Made by a program: the position numbers and the translations under genes
Assembly (NCBI GenBank): GCA_003214055.1
Contig: QCMD01000004.1
Coordinates: 27,986 to 91,985 of the forward strand
Reading direction: 5' to 3'
Source: Prochlorococcus sp. AG-418-K17
GTDB lineage: Bacteria; Cyanobacteriota; Cyanobacteriia; PCC-6307; Cyanobiaceae
Length of the DNA stretch: 64,000 bases
Notes under the pieces: model-generated
The model's input: the letters and a program-made list of their open reading frames with translations, nothing else
Database searches by the model: none
Told to the model about the DNA's origin: nothing
Shown: one piece after another, positions 40,200 through 47,471 of the stretch
Layout: the number at the start of each line of letters is the position of its first letter
Numbering within the stretch: position 1 is the first letter of the stretch

Positions 40200-41645
40200 T
40201 TATTTACCTACAACCCATGTATCTTTGCATCCTCCACCTTGAGAAGAATTAACGACTAATGAGCCTTTTTTTAATGCTACCCTGGTAAGTCCGCCTGGGC
40301 TAACCCATGAATCTTTTCCTCTTAAGATATATGGTCTTAAATCAACATGACATGGATATAGTTCTCCATCACATAAAGATGGCACAGTAGATAATTCTAA
40401 TGTTGGTTGTGCTATGAAATTTCTGGGATTATTTTTAATTTTATTAGCGAATTCATCTATCTCACTGGTTGTTGAGTGAGGGCCAATTAACATTCCGTAA
40501 CCCCCAGCTTCTGCGACAGACTTAACAACAAGTTTTGATAAATTTTCTAGAACATATTCTCGATCCTTTTGATAATGACAAATATACGTTTCTACATTTT
40601 TAATAATAATTTCTTCATCAAGATAATATTTAATCATTTTTGGAACAAAAGAATAAATCATTTTGTCATCTGCTATTCCAGTCCCAGGTGCATTTGCTAA
40701 AGCAACATGACCTGCCTTAAAAACATCAAGTAATCCGCTAACACCAAGGCAGGAATCTTTTCTGAAATTAAGAGGATCTAAGAAATCATCATCAATTCGT
40801 CTGTAAATTACATCTACTCTTTTTAATCCAGAGGTAGTTTTTAAATAAACATAATTATCATTACAAACTAAGTCATGCCCCTGAACTAGTTGGATGCCCA
40901 TTTCTTGAGCTAAATAACTATGTTCAAAATAAGCACTATTAAAAATTCCTGGAGTTAGTAGAACTATCTTGGGAGTGTCAGTCCAAACAGCAAGTTCTTG
41001 AAGCGTTTTTAAAAGATATGATGGATATTCATCAATTGGTTTTACTATTCTTCCTGAGAAAAGATTAGGAAAAATATTTTTCATAACTAATCTATTTTCT
41101 AAAAAATAAGCGACCCCAGAAGGGCACCTTAAATTATCTTCTAAAACATGCCAATCTCCTTTTCTATCTCTTATTAAATCAAGTCCTGAAATTTGACACC
41201 ATTTATTTAGTGGAGGTTTGAAACCTATCATTTGAGGTCTCCAGCCTTCTGAACTTTCTATTAATTCTCTTGGAATTATTCCATCTTTAATTATTTTTTG
41301 AGAATTATAAATATCATCTAGGAATAAATCAATTGCCTCAAGCCTTTGTTTTAGGCCTTTTTCTAACGTTACCCAATCATCTTTACTAATTATTCTTGGA
41401 AGTGGATCAAAAGGTAATATTCTCTCAGTACCTTTTAAACCAGTATCGTTTAATCTAAAAGTTGCACCATGTCTCAGTAATAATTTTTTCGCGGCAGAAT
41501 GATTCCTATTTAATTCTTCAAGTCCCATGTTATCTAAAGACGAAAGAAGTGGTATCAATATTTCTCTAGCAGAGTTAAGATTATCCTTAAAGTATTCATC
41601 AAAACTATTTTTAGGCTGATAACTTGAAAACATATATTTTATCAT
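40200..41645 (-). CDS. Circularly permuted ATP-grasp (type 2) peptide ligase-like protein
   Basis: 481 residues of the circularly permuted ATP-grasp family (formerly DUF404/DUF407): WHVLEDNLRCPSGVAYFLEN, RVDVIYRRIDDDFLDPLN, LANAPGTGIADDKMIYSFVP and a C-terminal WVSPGGLTRVALKKGSLVVN. Such enzymes are expected to join a carboxylate to an amine using ATP. The ATG at 41633 (MFSSYQPKNS) is as likely a start as 41645. It heads the ligase / alpha-E / transglutaminase operon; the promoter should be in 41646-41770. Confidence 0.92.
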   Translation of the reverse strand: MIKYMFSSYQPKNSFDEYFKDNLNSAREILIPLLSSLDNMGLEELNRNHSAAKKLLLRHGATFRLNDTGLKGTERILPFDPLPRIISKDDWVTLEKGLKQRLEAIDLFLDDIYNSQKIIKDGIIPRELIESSEGWRPQMIGFKPPLNKWCQISGLDLIRDRKGDWHVLEDNLRCPSGVAYFLENRLVMKNIFPNLFSGRIVKPIDEYPSYLLKTLQELAVWTDTPKIVLLTPGIFNSAYFEHSYLAQEMGIQLVQGHDLVCNDNYVYLKTTSGLKRVDVIYRRIDDDFLDPLNFRKDSCLGVSGLLDVFKAGHVALANAPGTGIADDKMIYSFVPKMIKYYLDEEIIIKNVETYICHYQKDREYVLENLSKLVVKSVAEAGGYGMLIGPHSTTSEIDEFANKIKNNPRNFIAQPTLELSTVPSLCDGELYPCHVDLRPYILRGKDSWVSPGGLTRVALKKGSLVVNSSQGGGCKDTWVVGK

Positions 41646-41700
41646 TTAGTAACTTTTACTTTAGCTTTATATCTTTATTCGTATTTATGGCTACCAAAAA

Positions 41701-41723
41701 CGATATATCTTTACTCGATATAT
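41701..41723. promoter_or_regulatory. Two direct CGATATAT repeats between divergent genes
   Basis: CGATATAT occurs at 41701-41708 and again at 41716-41723, a 15-bp period (about 1.5 helical turns). They lie in the 125-bp region between the ATP-grasp operon and the divergent 78-residue membrane gene. A GATATATC palindrome is nested in the first copy. It could be a regulator site; no known motif is matched. Confidence 0.35.
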
Positions 41724-41770
41724 ATCATTATTTTGATCATTGAAGTATATTTCTTAAAAATCTAAAAGGC

Positions 41771-42007
41771 ATGAGTTCTAGTAATTGGCAATTTGTTTTT
41801 TTTAGATATTTCGCGAGCTTCCTTTTTATCCTCTCTCACAGTTTGCTGGTTCTTGATCATTTACCAGTAGGTGCAGCACTTCACGGACTTGGAGAAGTTT
41901 TTATTGCGCCTTGGGCTTTTAGGGAAAGAGCATGGGATCTTGTTGTTATTGCAGTTTTATTTTTCTTCTTTGATATCTGGGGACTTATAAACACTCCTTG
42001 GAATTAA
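41771..42007 (+). CDS. Small conserved membrane protein, unknown
   Basis: 78 residues with two hydrophobic helices (FFRYFASFLFILSHSLLVLD and DLVVIAVLFFFFDIWGLI) flanking a loop with GAALHGLGEVFIAPWAFRER. The well-formed composition with several Trp and His suggests a real conserved picocyanobacterial gene. Divergent from the ATP-grasp operon. No named family recognised. Confidence 0.75.
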   Translation: MSSSNWQFVFFRYFASFLFILSHSLLVLDHLPVGAALHGLGEVFIAPWAFRERAWDLVVIAVLFFFFDIWGLINTPWN

Positions 42008-42050
42008 CTGATATTATTTATTTAATAATTCTGGGAAAATCATAATAAAA

Positions 42051-42272
42051 ATGAAGTCTTATTTTTATCAAATTTATAAAATAATTTTTCTTTTATTACT
42101 TACGAATATTTCCAATTTGTATGCACATAATTTATTAAATGGTGGTTGCAAAGAGCATTGTGGGCAAAAAGTTAAAGTAATAATTAATAAAAACAAATTA
42201 AAAAATATTAATGATCAAATAAATATTGAGAGTAAAAATTCTTGTTTAAATAAATCACTATGTAGAGGTTGA
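42051..42272 (+). CDS. Small exported cysteine-containing protein
   Basis: 73 residues with a signal peptide (IIFLLLLTNISNLYA). The mature part begins HNLLNGGCKEHCGQKVKV and ends SCLNKSLCRG, so it has four cysteines and several lysines. The GGC-x2-H near the mature N-terminus and the Cys pair near the end resemble the 61-residue protein at 55957. The two may be distant paralogues (inference). Confidence 0.65.
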   Translation: MKSYFYQIYKIIFLLLLTNISNLYAHNLLNGGCKEHCGQKVKVIINKNKLKNINDQINIESKNSCLNKSLCRG

Positions 42273-42295
42273 CCTCTCGAGATTTTTAAATTGTT

Positions 42296-42571
42296 TTACG
42301 AAATTGTTTTTTTGATAATTATCATTAAAGTCTTATTTGCTTGATAATTTTTATTAGGAGGATTTATTTGATTTTTAATTAAAAAAATAAAAGTATATAT
42401 TAACGGTAGAAGTAATGATGCCGCTGCAACTAAAGCGATTATCTGGTTCAACCTAATGAATGGTTTTTTTACAAGATCCTCTCCACACAAGCCACAAATC
42501 AAGGTACCTTTTGAGGATTGTTTTTGAAATTGATATTTAGGATTGCAATATGGGCAATAATATCGAACCAT
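42296..42571 (-). CDS. Zinc-ribbon membrane protein, unknown
   Basis: 91 residues. The N-terminal zinc ribbon has two Cys pairs (YYCPYCNPKYQF and LICGLCGEDL). One hydrophobic helix follows (IIALVAAASLLLPLIYTFIF) and then a basic tail. Similar small zinc-ribbon/TM proteins are common in picocyanobacteria, with no known function. It runs toward the 42051 gene and ends 23 bp from it. Confidence 0.72.
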   Translation of the reverse strand: MVRYYCPYCNPKYQFQKQSSKGTLICGLCGEDLVKKPFIRLNQIIALVAAASLLLPLIYTFIFLIKNQINPPNKNYQANKTLMIIIKKTIS

Positions 42572-42632
42572 TTTTAAAATTTATTGTTTTAATCATTATC
42601 TTTAAAACTAGAAGAAAGTCATCTTATTAAAA

Positions 42633-42662
42633 AAAAAGAGGGCTTATTTAAGCCCTCTTTTA
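42633..42662. terminator. Bidirectional rho-independent terminator
   Basis: AAAAAGAGGGCTT pairs perfectly with AAGCCCTCTTTTT around a short loop (TATTT). A-rich and T-rich flanks make it work on both strands. On the minus strand it would end the small transcription unit at 42757-42940. No convergent gene abuts it on the plus side: the nearest minus-strand gene at 42571 reads away. Confidence 0.85.
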
Positions 42663-42756
42663 TCTCTCACTTATATTTTTTACTGAAGTTAATAACGCAC
42701 CTAAATCATGGATCCTTGTTGCTAACTTCTATTAAGCTAATGCTCACTAAACTTAA

Positions 42757-42846
42757 CTAATTGGCTTTAACTGGGGCAAAAACTCTAGAATTAAGCTTTT
42801 TTCTTAAAGGGCACCTAAACGATGCAGAAGAAGGAAGCTTAGACAT
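42757..42846 (-). CDS. Candidate 29-residue basic peptide in a small transcript
   Basis: The reverse strand reads MSKLPSSASFRCPLRKKLN, then SRVFAPVKAN and a TAG stop. It is strongly basic, with no membrane segment. It lies between a perfect Shine-Dalgarno/short ORF at 42888-42935 and a strong terminator at 42633-42662 in an otherwise gene-free 560 bp. Evidence is positional; no strong ribosome site precedes it, so it may be part of an RNA rather than a gene. Confidence 0.4.
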   Translation of the reverse strand: MSKLPSSASFRCPLRKKLNSRVFAPVKAN

Positions 42847-42887
42847 TAATAAAAAATAATTGGAGCAGTTAATTAAATTAGTTCGGT

Positions 42888-42920
42888 TTATTCCGAAATT
42901 TCAGGCAGGCTATCGATCAT
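42888..42920 (-). CDS. Ten-codon leader ORF with ideal ribosome site
   Basis: The reverse strand shows AGGAGGT about 9 bp before an ATG that opens a 10-residue ORF (MIDSLPEISE, stop TAA). A -10-like TATATT lies just upstream, near 42945-42950. AGGAGG is rare in this AT-rich genome, so the site stands out. It could be a leader peptide or the 5' end of a dual-function RNA. Confidence 0.35.
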   Translation of the reverse strand: MIDSLPEISE

Positions 42921-43132
42921 TTTGAAAGACCTCCTAGAACTCAACAATATAAAATTAGGAAAATATTTCTCTAAAGACAATCCGTTTTTATACGCATTGC
43001 TTTTTTATTAAAAATGTCTGAGAGTGGTAATCAATGGCTTTAATTTTTTTGGGATATTTTTAGTAAGTTTTGCTTATTTCTTTTGATATTTAATTCGATT
43101 ATCTTGATTTTAAATAATTGAGGAACTCTTTT

Positions 43133-43288
43133 ATGAATCATTCGAAAGAAGTTAGGAAAACTGATCAATCTAATCCTATAGACGAATATTTTCAATGTCT
43201 CTCATATTGCGATATTCACCCAAAAGGTATAGATAATGACTGTGAAGTCATTTGTATGGAAAGACATTTAAAAGCTAACTATTGGTAA
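43133..43288 (+). CDS. Small cysteine-rich hypothetical protein
   Basis: 51 residues, starting at ATG 43133 after GAGGAA at good spacing. Four cysteines and two histidines fall in FQCLSYCDIHPKG and DCEVICMERHLK, two CxxxC/H-like clusters that could bind a metal or form disulfides. No signal peptide. It converges on the WD40 gene of the zinc locus (17 bp apart). No named family. Confidence 0.65.
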   Translation: MNHSKEVRKTDQSNPIDEYFQCLSYCDIHPKGIDNDCEVICMERHLKANYW

Positions 43289-43305
43289 TTTTATAAATTT
43301 CTAGT

Positions 43306-44379
43306 TTACTTAAACCCCTTAGAAAAAAGGTTAGTACGTACTTTAAATTTCCATACATTTACAACACCTTTTGCATTGACTGCTGCAAGTGCACAATCAT
43401 CAGGTCTCCAAGATATTGCCCCTACTAAATCTCCTGCGAATGCAGCCCCAACGGGATCACCATTGCCGTCTTTTTTTAGAAAACTTGCGACAACAGAACC
43501 ATCCCTAGATCCTGAGGCTACAAGCATGCCTTTATTTGAAAAGGCTAGGCTCGAAATGGGTTCTGTATGGTGACATAGCTCTCCTGGCATAGTCCCTTCT
43601 GGACCATTTCCTATAAAGCTCCAAACTGTAATTCTTTCACTGCCGCTAGTTGCTAATAATTTTCCGCTGTCATCAAAAGAAAGATGACTTGGTTTACCAG
43701 GGTATCCAGTCATTTCAGCATCCATTCCTGTTGATCTTCTCCAAAAATGAACTGAATTGTCTTGACTCCCACAGGCGACTATATCTCCATCAGGACTTAA
43801 TTCCATAGATACCAATGATCCTTGCCATTCGAGTTTTTGATTCGTTTTATTATTAACTATGTCAAAGAATGTCACTCTTCCATAGCAAGCAGTTGCTAGC
43901 TCATTTTTATTTGACCACGTTATTGCACTAACAGTGCTTGGATGGTCTTCTGAGATCCATTTCTCTTCACCAATTTCATTAAAAACATATACTTTTTTTG
44001 AGGAAGCTATCGCTAGAAATAAACCGTCATTAGACCACTTGAGGTGCTCTACCCAACCCTTACCAAGATCAAGTGTTTTAATTACTTTACCTTCGTGACA
44101 ATTACAAATTTGAACATTTCCATCCTGACCAGATGTTGCAAATATTTCACCCTCTGGATGAATGGCCATTGCTAATAGACCACCGGAGTGTATATTTTCT
44201 TTTTTCCAAATAATTTTTCCAGTATCTCCTTCGAACGAAAAAAGACCTCCTGCCACGTCGCCAACAATAAATTGTTTTCCTTTAAGAGCCCAGCCACATG
44301 CTATGGCGTAATCGTTAACTTCAGCAGTCCATCCTTCATGGAACATGCCTCTTGGGCTAAATGGTTCTATATCAGGCAT
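43306..44379 (-). CDS. WD40-repeat beta-propeller protein
   Basis: 357 residues made of about seven WD40 repeats, e.g. LLAMAIHPEGEIFATSGQDG, EHLKWSNDGLFLAIASSKKV and SSLAFSNKGMLVASGSRDGS. No signal peptide, so a cytosolic scaffold. Its start lies inside the end of the upstream COG0523 GTPase gene (13-bp overlap), so the two are translationally coupled. This WD40/COG0523 pairing hints at a metal-delivery partner role, which is inference. Confidence 0.9.
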   Translation of the reverse strand: MPDIEPFSPRGMFHEGWTAEVNDYAIACGWALKGKQFIVGDVAGGLFSFEGDTGKIIWKKENIHSGGLLAMAIHPEGEIFATSGQDGNVQICNCHEGKVIKTLDLGKGWVEHLKWSNDGLFLAIASSKKVYVFNEIGEEKWISEDHPSTVSAITWSNKNELATACYGRVTFFDIVNNKTNQKLEWQGSLVSMELSPDGDIVACGSQDNSVHFWRRSTGMDAEMTGYPGKPSHLSFDDSGKLLATSGSERITVWSFIGNGPEGTMPGELCHHTEPISSLAFSNKGMLVASGSRDGSVVASFLKKDGNGDPVGAAFAGDLVGAISWRPDDCALAAVNAKGVVNVWKFKVRTNLFSKGFK

Positions 44380-45716
44380 TTATCAAAGCCTTCTTGCATC
44401 TCTTTCTCATTTAAATTTCTACCGATAAAAACAAGTTGATTTCTACGAGGTTCGTTACCCCATTCTTTATCAGGTTGTGCAGTAAATAACATGTGTACTC
44501 CTTGGAAAACTATTCTCCTTGGGTTACCTGAGTAACTTATGAAACCTTTAGTTCTGAATATATCCACTCCTTTTTCTGATAGAAGTCTTCCCATCCAAGT
44601 ATTTAGTTTTTCTGGGTCAACATCTCCAAAACGCTCTATAGCAATTGAGCCTACTTCATCATCATGTTCGTGCTCTACTTGCCAGAATCTTTCAGTATTA
44701 AATGGAATCTCTTTATTTTCGTCACTTTTAATGACTTTCATATTGAATTCTTCAGCGGTGTGCTGTGTAAACAAACCTATTTTTGTTGGTTTTTCTATGT
44801 TCAGGATGAAAGATTTATTTCCTTTATCATCCAATTTGAGATTTATATGTTCTCCATATGGGATGGTATTTCCAGGAACTAAACTATTAGCTTTTTCTGC
44901 ATAAAGTCTCACGGAGGATTCAGCACCATCTTTAAGTTCCTCTTCACTCTCTCCTTGGTTAGCGAGGGCTACTAAGGACATTTCTGGATCGGGTCCTTCT
45001 TCTAGCATTAATTCATATTTACCTGCATCAAGATCGTAAACACCTGTCCATTCAAAAGGATATTCTGGTTCAAGGAATGTTGGCCTGCGTTTAAGGATCT
45101 GATCAAGATCAAATGCACTTAGATTTAAGACTGTTTCAATTGGTACTTTGGCATTCTCGGCTCTAATAATTCGGGTCATTCGGTTCATGTCTCTCAATCT
45201 CGATTCAAGAGTATCTAGCGCATCATCAGAGACTAAATCAGTTTTATTAAGGACAAGAACATCTGCAAATGCAACTTGTTCTGAACTTTCATCACTCCTG
45301 CCTAGCTGCTGATCAATATGGGCAGCATCAACTAAAGTTACAATTCCATCAAGAGTAAATTCAGAACTAATCTCTTCATCCATGAAAAATGTCTGAGCAA
45401 CTGGGCCTGGATCTGCTAATCCTGTCGTTTCTACTAAAACATAGTCAAACTTATCTCTTCTTTTCATAAGGTTGCCAAGGACTCTTATTAAATCGCCGCG
45501 AACAGTACAACAAATGCACCCGTTTGACATCTCAAACACTTCTTCATCGGCATTAATTACGAGCCCTTGATCTATACCTACTTCTCCGTATTCATTCTCA
45601 ATTACGGCTATTCTTTTCCCGTGCTCTTCACTCAATATTCTATTAAGCAAAGTAGTCTTCCCTGAACCTAAAAATCCTGTGAGAATAGTAACGGGAACTT
45701 TATCTTGGATGCTCAT
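44367..45716 (-). CDS. COG0523 (CobW/ZNG1-like) metal-chaperone GTPase
   Basis: 449 residues of the G3E GTPase family: Walker A GFLGSGKTTLLNRILS, the metal-binding CxCC motif in MSNGCICCTVRGDL, the GTP-specificity NKTD in VLVLNKTDLVSD, and a C-terminal CobW_C domain with GDVDPEKLNTWMGRLLSEKG. Its place beside znuA, znuC, zur and znuB suggests a zinc-allocation chaperone, not cobalamin synthesis. An acidic/His stretch (WQVEHEHDDEVG) near residue 350 could bind metal. It overlaps the WD40 gene. Confidence 0.92.
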   Translation of the reverse strand: MSIQDKVPVTILTGFLGSGKTTLLNRILSEEHGKRIAVIENEYGEVGIDQGLVINADEEVFEMSNGCICCTVRGDLIRVLGNLMKRRDKFDYVLVETTGLADPGPVAQTFFMDEEISSEFTLDGIVTLVDAAHIDQQLGRSDESSEQVAFADVLVLNKTDLVSDDALDTLESRLRDMNRMTRIIRAENAKVPIETVLNLSAFDLDQILKRRPTFLEPEYPFEWTGVYDLDAGKYELMLEEGPDPEMSLVALANQGESEEELKDGAESSVRLYAEKANSLVPGNTIPYGEHINLKLDDKGNKSFILNIEKPTKIGLFTQHTAEEFNMKVIKSDENKEIPFNTERFWQVEHEHDDEVGSIAIERFGDVDPEKLNTWMGRLLSEKGVDIFRTKGFISYSGNPRRIVFQGVHMLFTAQPDKEWGNEPRRNQLVFIGRNLNEKEMQEGFDKCLI

Positions 45717-45768
45717 TTACTGATTTTTACTAAATAAACAATAGTTTAATAATAGTAATAATTAGAAA

Positions 45769-45783
45769 TGAAAACCGTTTTTA
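45769..45783. promoter_or_regulatory. Weak Zur-box-like palindrome upstream of the COG0523 gene
   Basis: TGAAAACCGTTTTTA is a 7-1-7 near-palindrome (6 of 7 pairs) with the TGAAAA half-site of the better box at 47360, located 53 bp before the COG0523 start. The centre (AAC/GTT) departs from the usual AAT/ATT, so it is only a candidate. Confidence 0.3.
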
Positions 45784-45793
45784 TTAGAAAAAT

Positions 45794-47335
45794 TTAATCT
45801 GAAAGTTTGTACCATTCAGACTCAAGATTGGAGCCAGATTCTTTATCACAGCTTCCACCTAATGAATCAACAATTGTACAAGTGTTGTGAACGGCTACTG
45901 AAACCGTATTACCATCCATCATCAATCCATCAACGAATATTTGATTAGAAGCTAATGGAACTGAACTTTGTCTACTTAAGTTCCTTAATAACTTAGATGC
46001 TGGAATTTGTTCAGGAAATATTGCCTGAACATTCTCTTCATCTAACATTTTTAAAGTAGAACTTATGTTGTCTGGCCTTAAGCTTGAGGAGTCTCCAAGA
46101 AAGTCAAGTAAACTAATGGTTTCAAAACCAAATGCATCCCCGTAGTATTCCATTGCTTTGTGTTTAGAGACAATTACTCTGTTTTCCTCAGGAATAGAGC
46201 TTACTTGTTCGACGATCCAACTATCTAAGCCTTCTAAGAGAGAATCAGCTTTTTCGAATCTTTCATTAATTAGTTTTCTGTCACCTCTATTAAAAACCGA
46301 AATATCTTTCTTTAAACTTTTGCTTATAAGATCTCCCATTTTTATGATGTTATGTGGATCATGCCAAACATGAGGATCTAGTCCTCCATGGTCATGATGA
46401 TGATGCCCCTCTCCTTCGTCTGGTACTTGTGCTATTGGTTCTACATCACTATTTGAAACGTCTTTAAAAAAGTGTTGAGTTGCTTCAAACTCAAAAGGCA
46501 TGTGTTCAGTAAAAAATATATATTGACCATCTTCTTTGATATCCACGTTAAAAACAGTACTTTCTTTTCTTTGATCAAAGTTAAGAACAAAAGCTTTATT
46601 ACTGGCTATCAAAGTACCATCATTTTTTCTGCTTATTGAGTCTTTAGATCCTAATAGTTCTTTAGCTAAATCTTCAGACCCTTCTATATCATTAGATTTG
46701 AGAATCACCATCTTCATTGCAGGATCTGCATATTCTCCATCGACTTTTTCAAATGACCATTTGTAAGAACCCTTAGAAAGTTGGAATTTGCCTGCCCATT
46801 CGAAAGCACCCTCAGCGTGATCATCATGTCCATCATGATCTGAGTGATCGTCGTGACCTCCATGATCAGAGTGGTCATCTACCTTGGCTGAATGTTCAGC
46901 ATGATCGTCATGCCCACCATGGTCTGAGTGATCATCATGACCTCCATGATCAGAATGATCATCTACGTCTATTGCACTAACACCTACTACAACAGTATTC
47001 TTTTTATTTTCCCAATTTCTCATACTTGGAGTCATTTCTTTGCCAAGAGTAAATACTTTGTCTGCGCTATTTAGTAATTGAGCTTGCCTTGGATTGATCT
47101 TTAAGTCATGAACATCTTGTTTTCTATTTACTAAGCATGTAACTTCGTCAGATGGTAATGCAATTGATTTAACTAAATCACAAACTAGTGGTTCTACTGC
47201 TACGTATGATTTTCCTTTAGCCATAACATCCTGCCCAAAACCAGAAAATATAATCGTTCCAGCGATTACGGAATTTTTAATAATTGACTTACTCGAACCT
47301 GTTCTATTTGTTAAAAGTCTTTTAAAAATTGACAT
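45794..47335 (-). CDS. znuA: Zinc ABC transporter substrate-binding protein ZnuA with His-rich repeat and inserted domain
   Basis: 513 residues, far longer than the usual ~300. After an exported N-terminus (NSVIAGTIIFSGFGQDVMA) comes the first ZnuA lobe (EPLVCDLVKSIALPSDEVTC). A His/Asp-rich region (residues 124-173) and an extra ~120-residue beta-rich domain (EWAGKFQLSKGSYKWSFEKV ... FFTEHMPFEFEATQHFF) follow. After a second His cluster (HHHHDHGG) the protein resumes with DPHVWHDPHN and the second lobe (VIVSKHKAMEYYGDAFGFE). It captures Zn2+ for ZnuBC. Divergent from znuC across a Zur box. Confidence 0.92.
   Translation of the reverse strand: MSIFKRLLTNRTGSSKSIIKNSVIAGTIIFSGFGQDVMAKGKSYVAVEPLVCDLVKSIALPSDEVTCLVNRKQDVHDLKINPRQAQLLNSADKVFTLGKEMTPSMRNWENKKNTVVVGVSAIDVDDHSDHGGHDDHSDHGGHDDHAEHSAKVDDHSDHGGHDDHSDHDGHDDHAEGAFEWAGKFQLSKGSYKWSFEKVDGEYADPAMKMVILKSNDIEGSEDLAKELLGSKDSISRKNDGTLIASNKAFVLNFDQRKESTVFNVDIKEDGQYIFFTEHMPFEFEATQHFFKDVSNSDVEPIAQVPDEGEGHHHHDHGGLDPHVWHDPHNIIKMGDLISKSLKKDISVFNRGDRKLINERFEKADSLLEGLDSWIVEQVSSIPEENRVIVSKHKAMEYYGDAFGFETISLLDFLGDSSSLRPDNISSTLKMLDEENVQAIFPEQIPASKLLRNLSRQSSVPLASNQIFVDGLMMDGNTVSVAVHNTCTIVDSLGGSCDKESGSNLESEWYKLSD
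46811..46966 (-). repeat. Tandem duplication encoding the His/Asp-rich region of ZnuA
   Basis: Two ~69-bp units (46895-46963 and 46811-46879) encode almost the same 23-residue block of DDHSDHGGH/DDHAE repeats (residues 125-147 and 153-175). They are separated by five residues, and each is itself built from 8-residue sub-repeats. Codons differ at wobble positions between copies, so the duplication is not brand-new. Length is likely to vary between strains. Confidence 0.85.
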
Positions 47336-47359
47336 GAAAAATAATTAAACACATAAAAA

Positions 47360-47374
47360 TGATAATCATTTTCA
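47360..47374. promoter_or_regulatory. Zur box between znuA and znuC
   Basis: TGATAATCATTTTCA is a 7-1-7 palindrome (6 of 7 pairs) matching the Zur/Fur-type consensus TGATAAT-n-ATTATCA. It lies 25 bp upstream of the znuA ATG and 98 bp from the znuC ATG, with the zur gene itself in the same locus. Repression of both divergent genes when zinc is plentiful is the natural reading. Confidence 0.75.
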
Positions 47375-47471
47375 TTATGTCTGACAAGCAAAGGTATCAA
47401 ATGTTATGAAAATAATACGCAATTTGTATTATTGGTAAGCTTGTAAAGTGACTTTTTTAAAAGATTAATTA

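Noticed and set aside
42720..43010. Permuted tmRNA (ssrA) gene in the gene-poor stretch
   Set aside because: No tag-peptide reading frame ending in AA, no tRNA-Ala-like halves and no T-loop GTTCGAAT motif are present; the stretch is explained better as a small minus-strand transcript.
44188..44904. Plus-strand ORFs antisense to the WD40 and COG0523 genes
   Set aside because: Shadow frames of well-supported coding sequence; their residue content is the complement of conserved motifs.
46811..46966. CRISPR-like or minisatellite repeat array
   Set aside because: The repeats are in frame inside znuA and encode His/Asp blocks; there are no spacers and no cas genes in the window.
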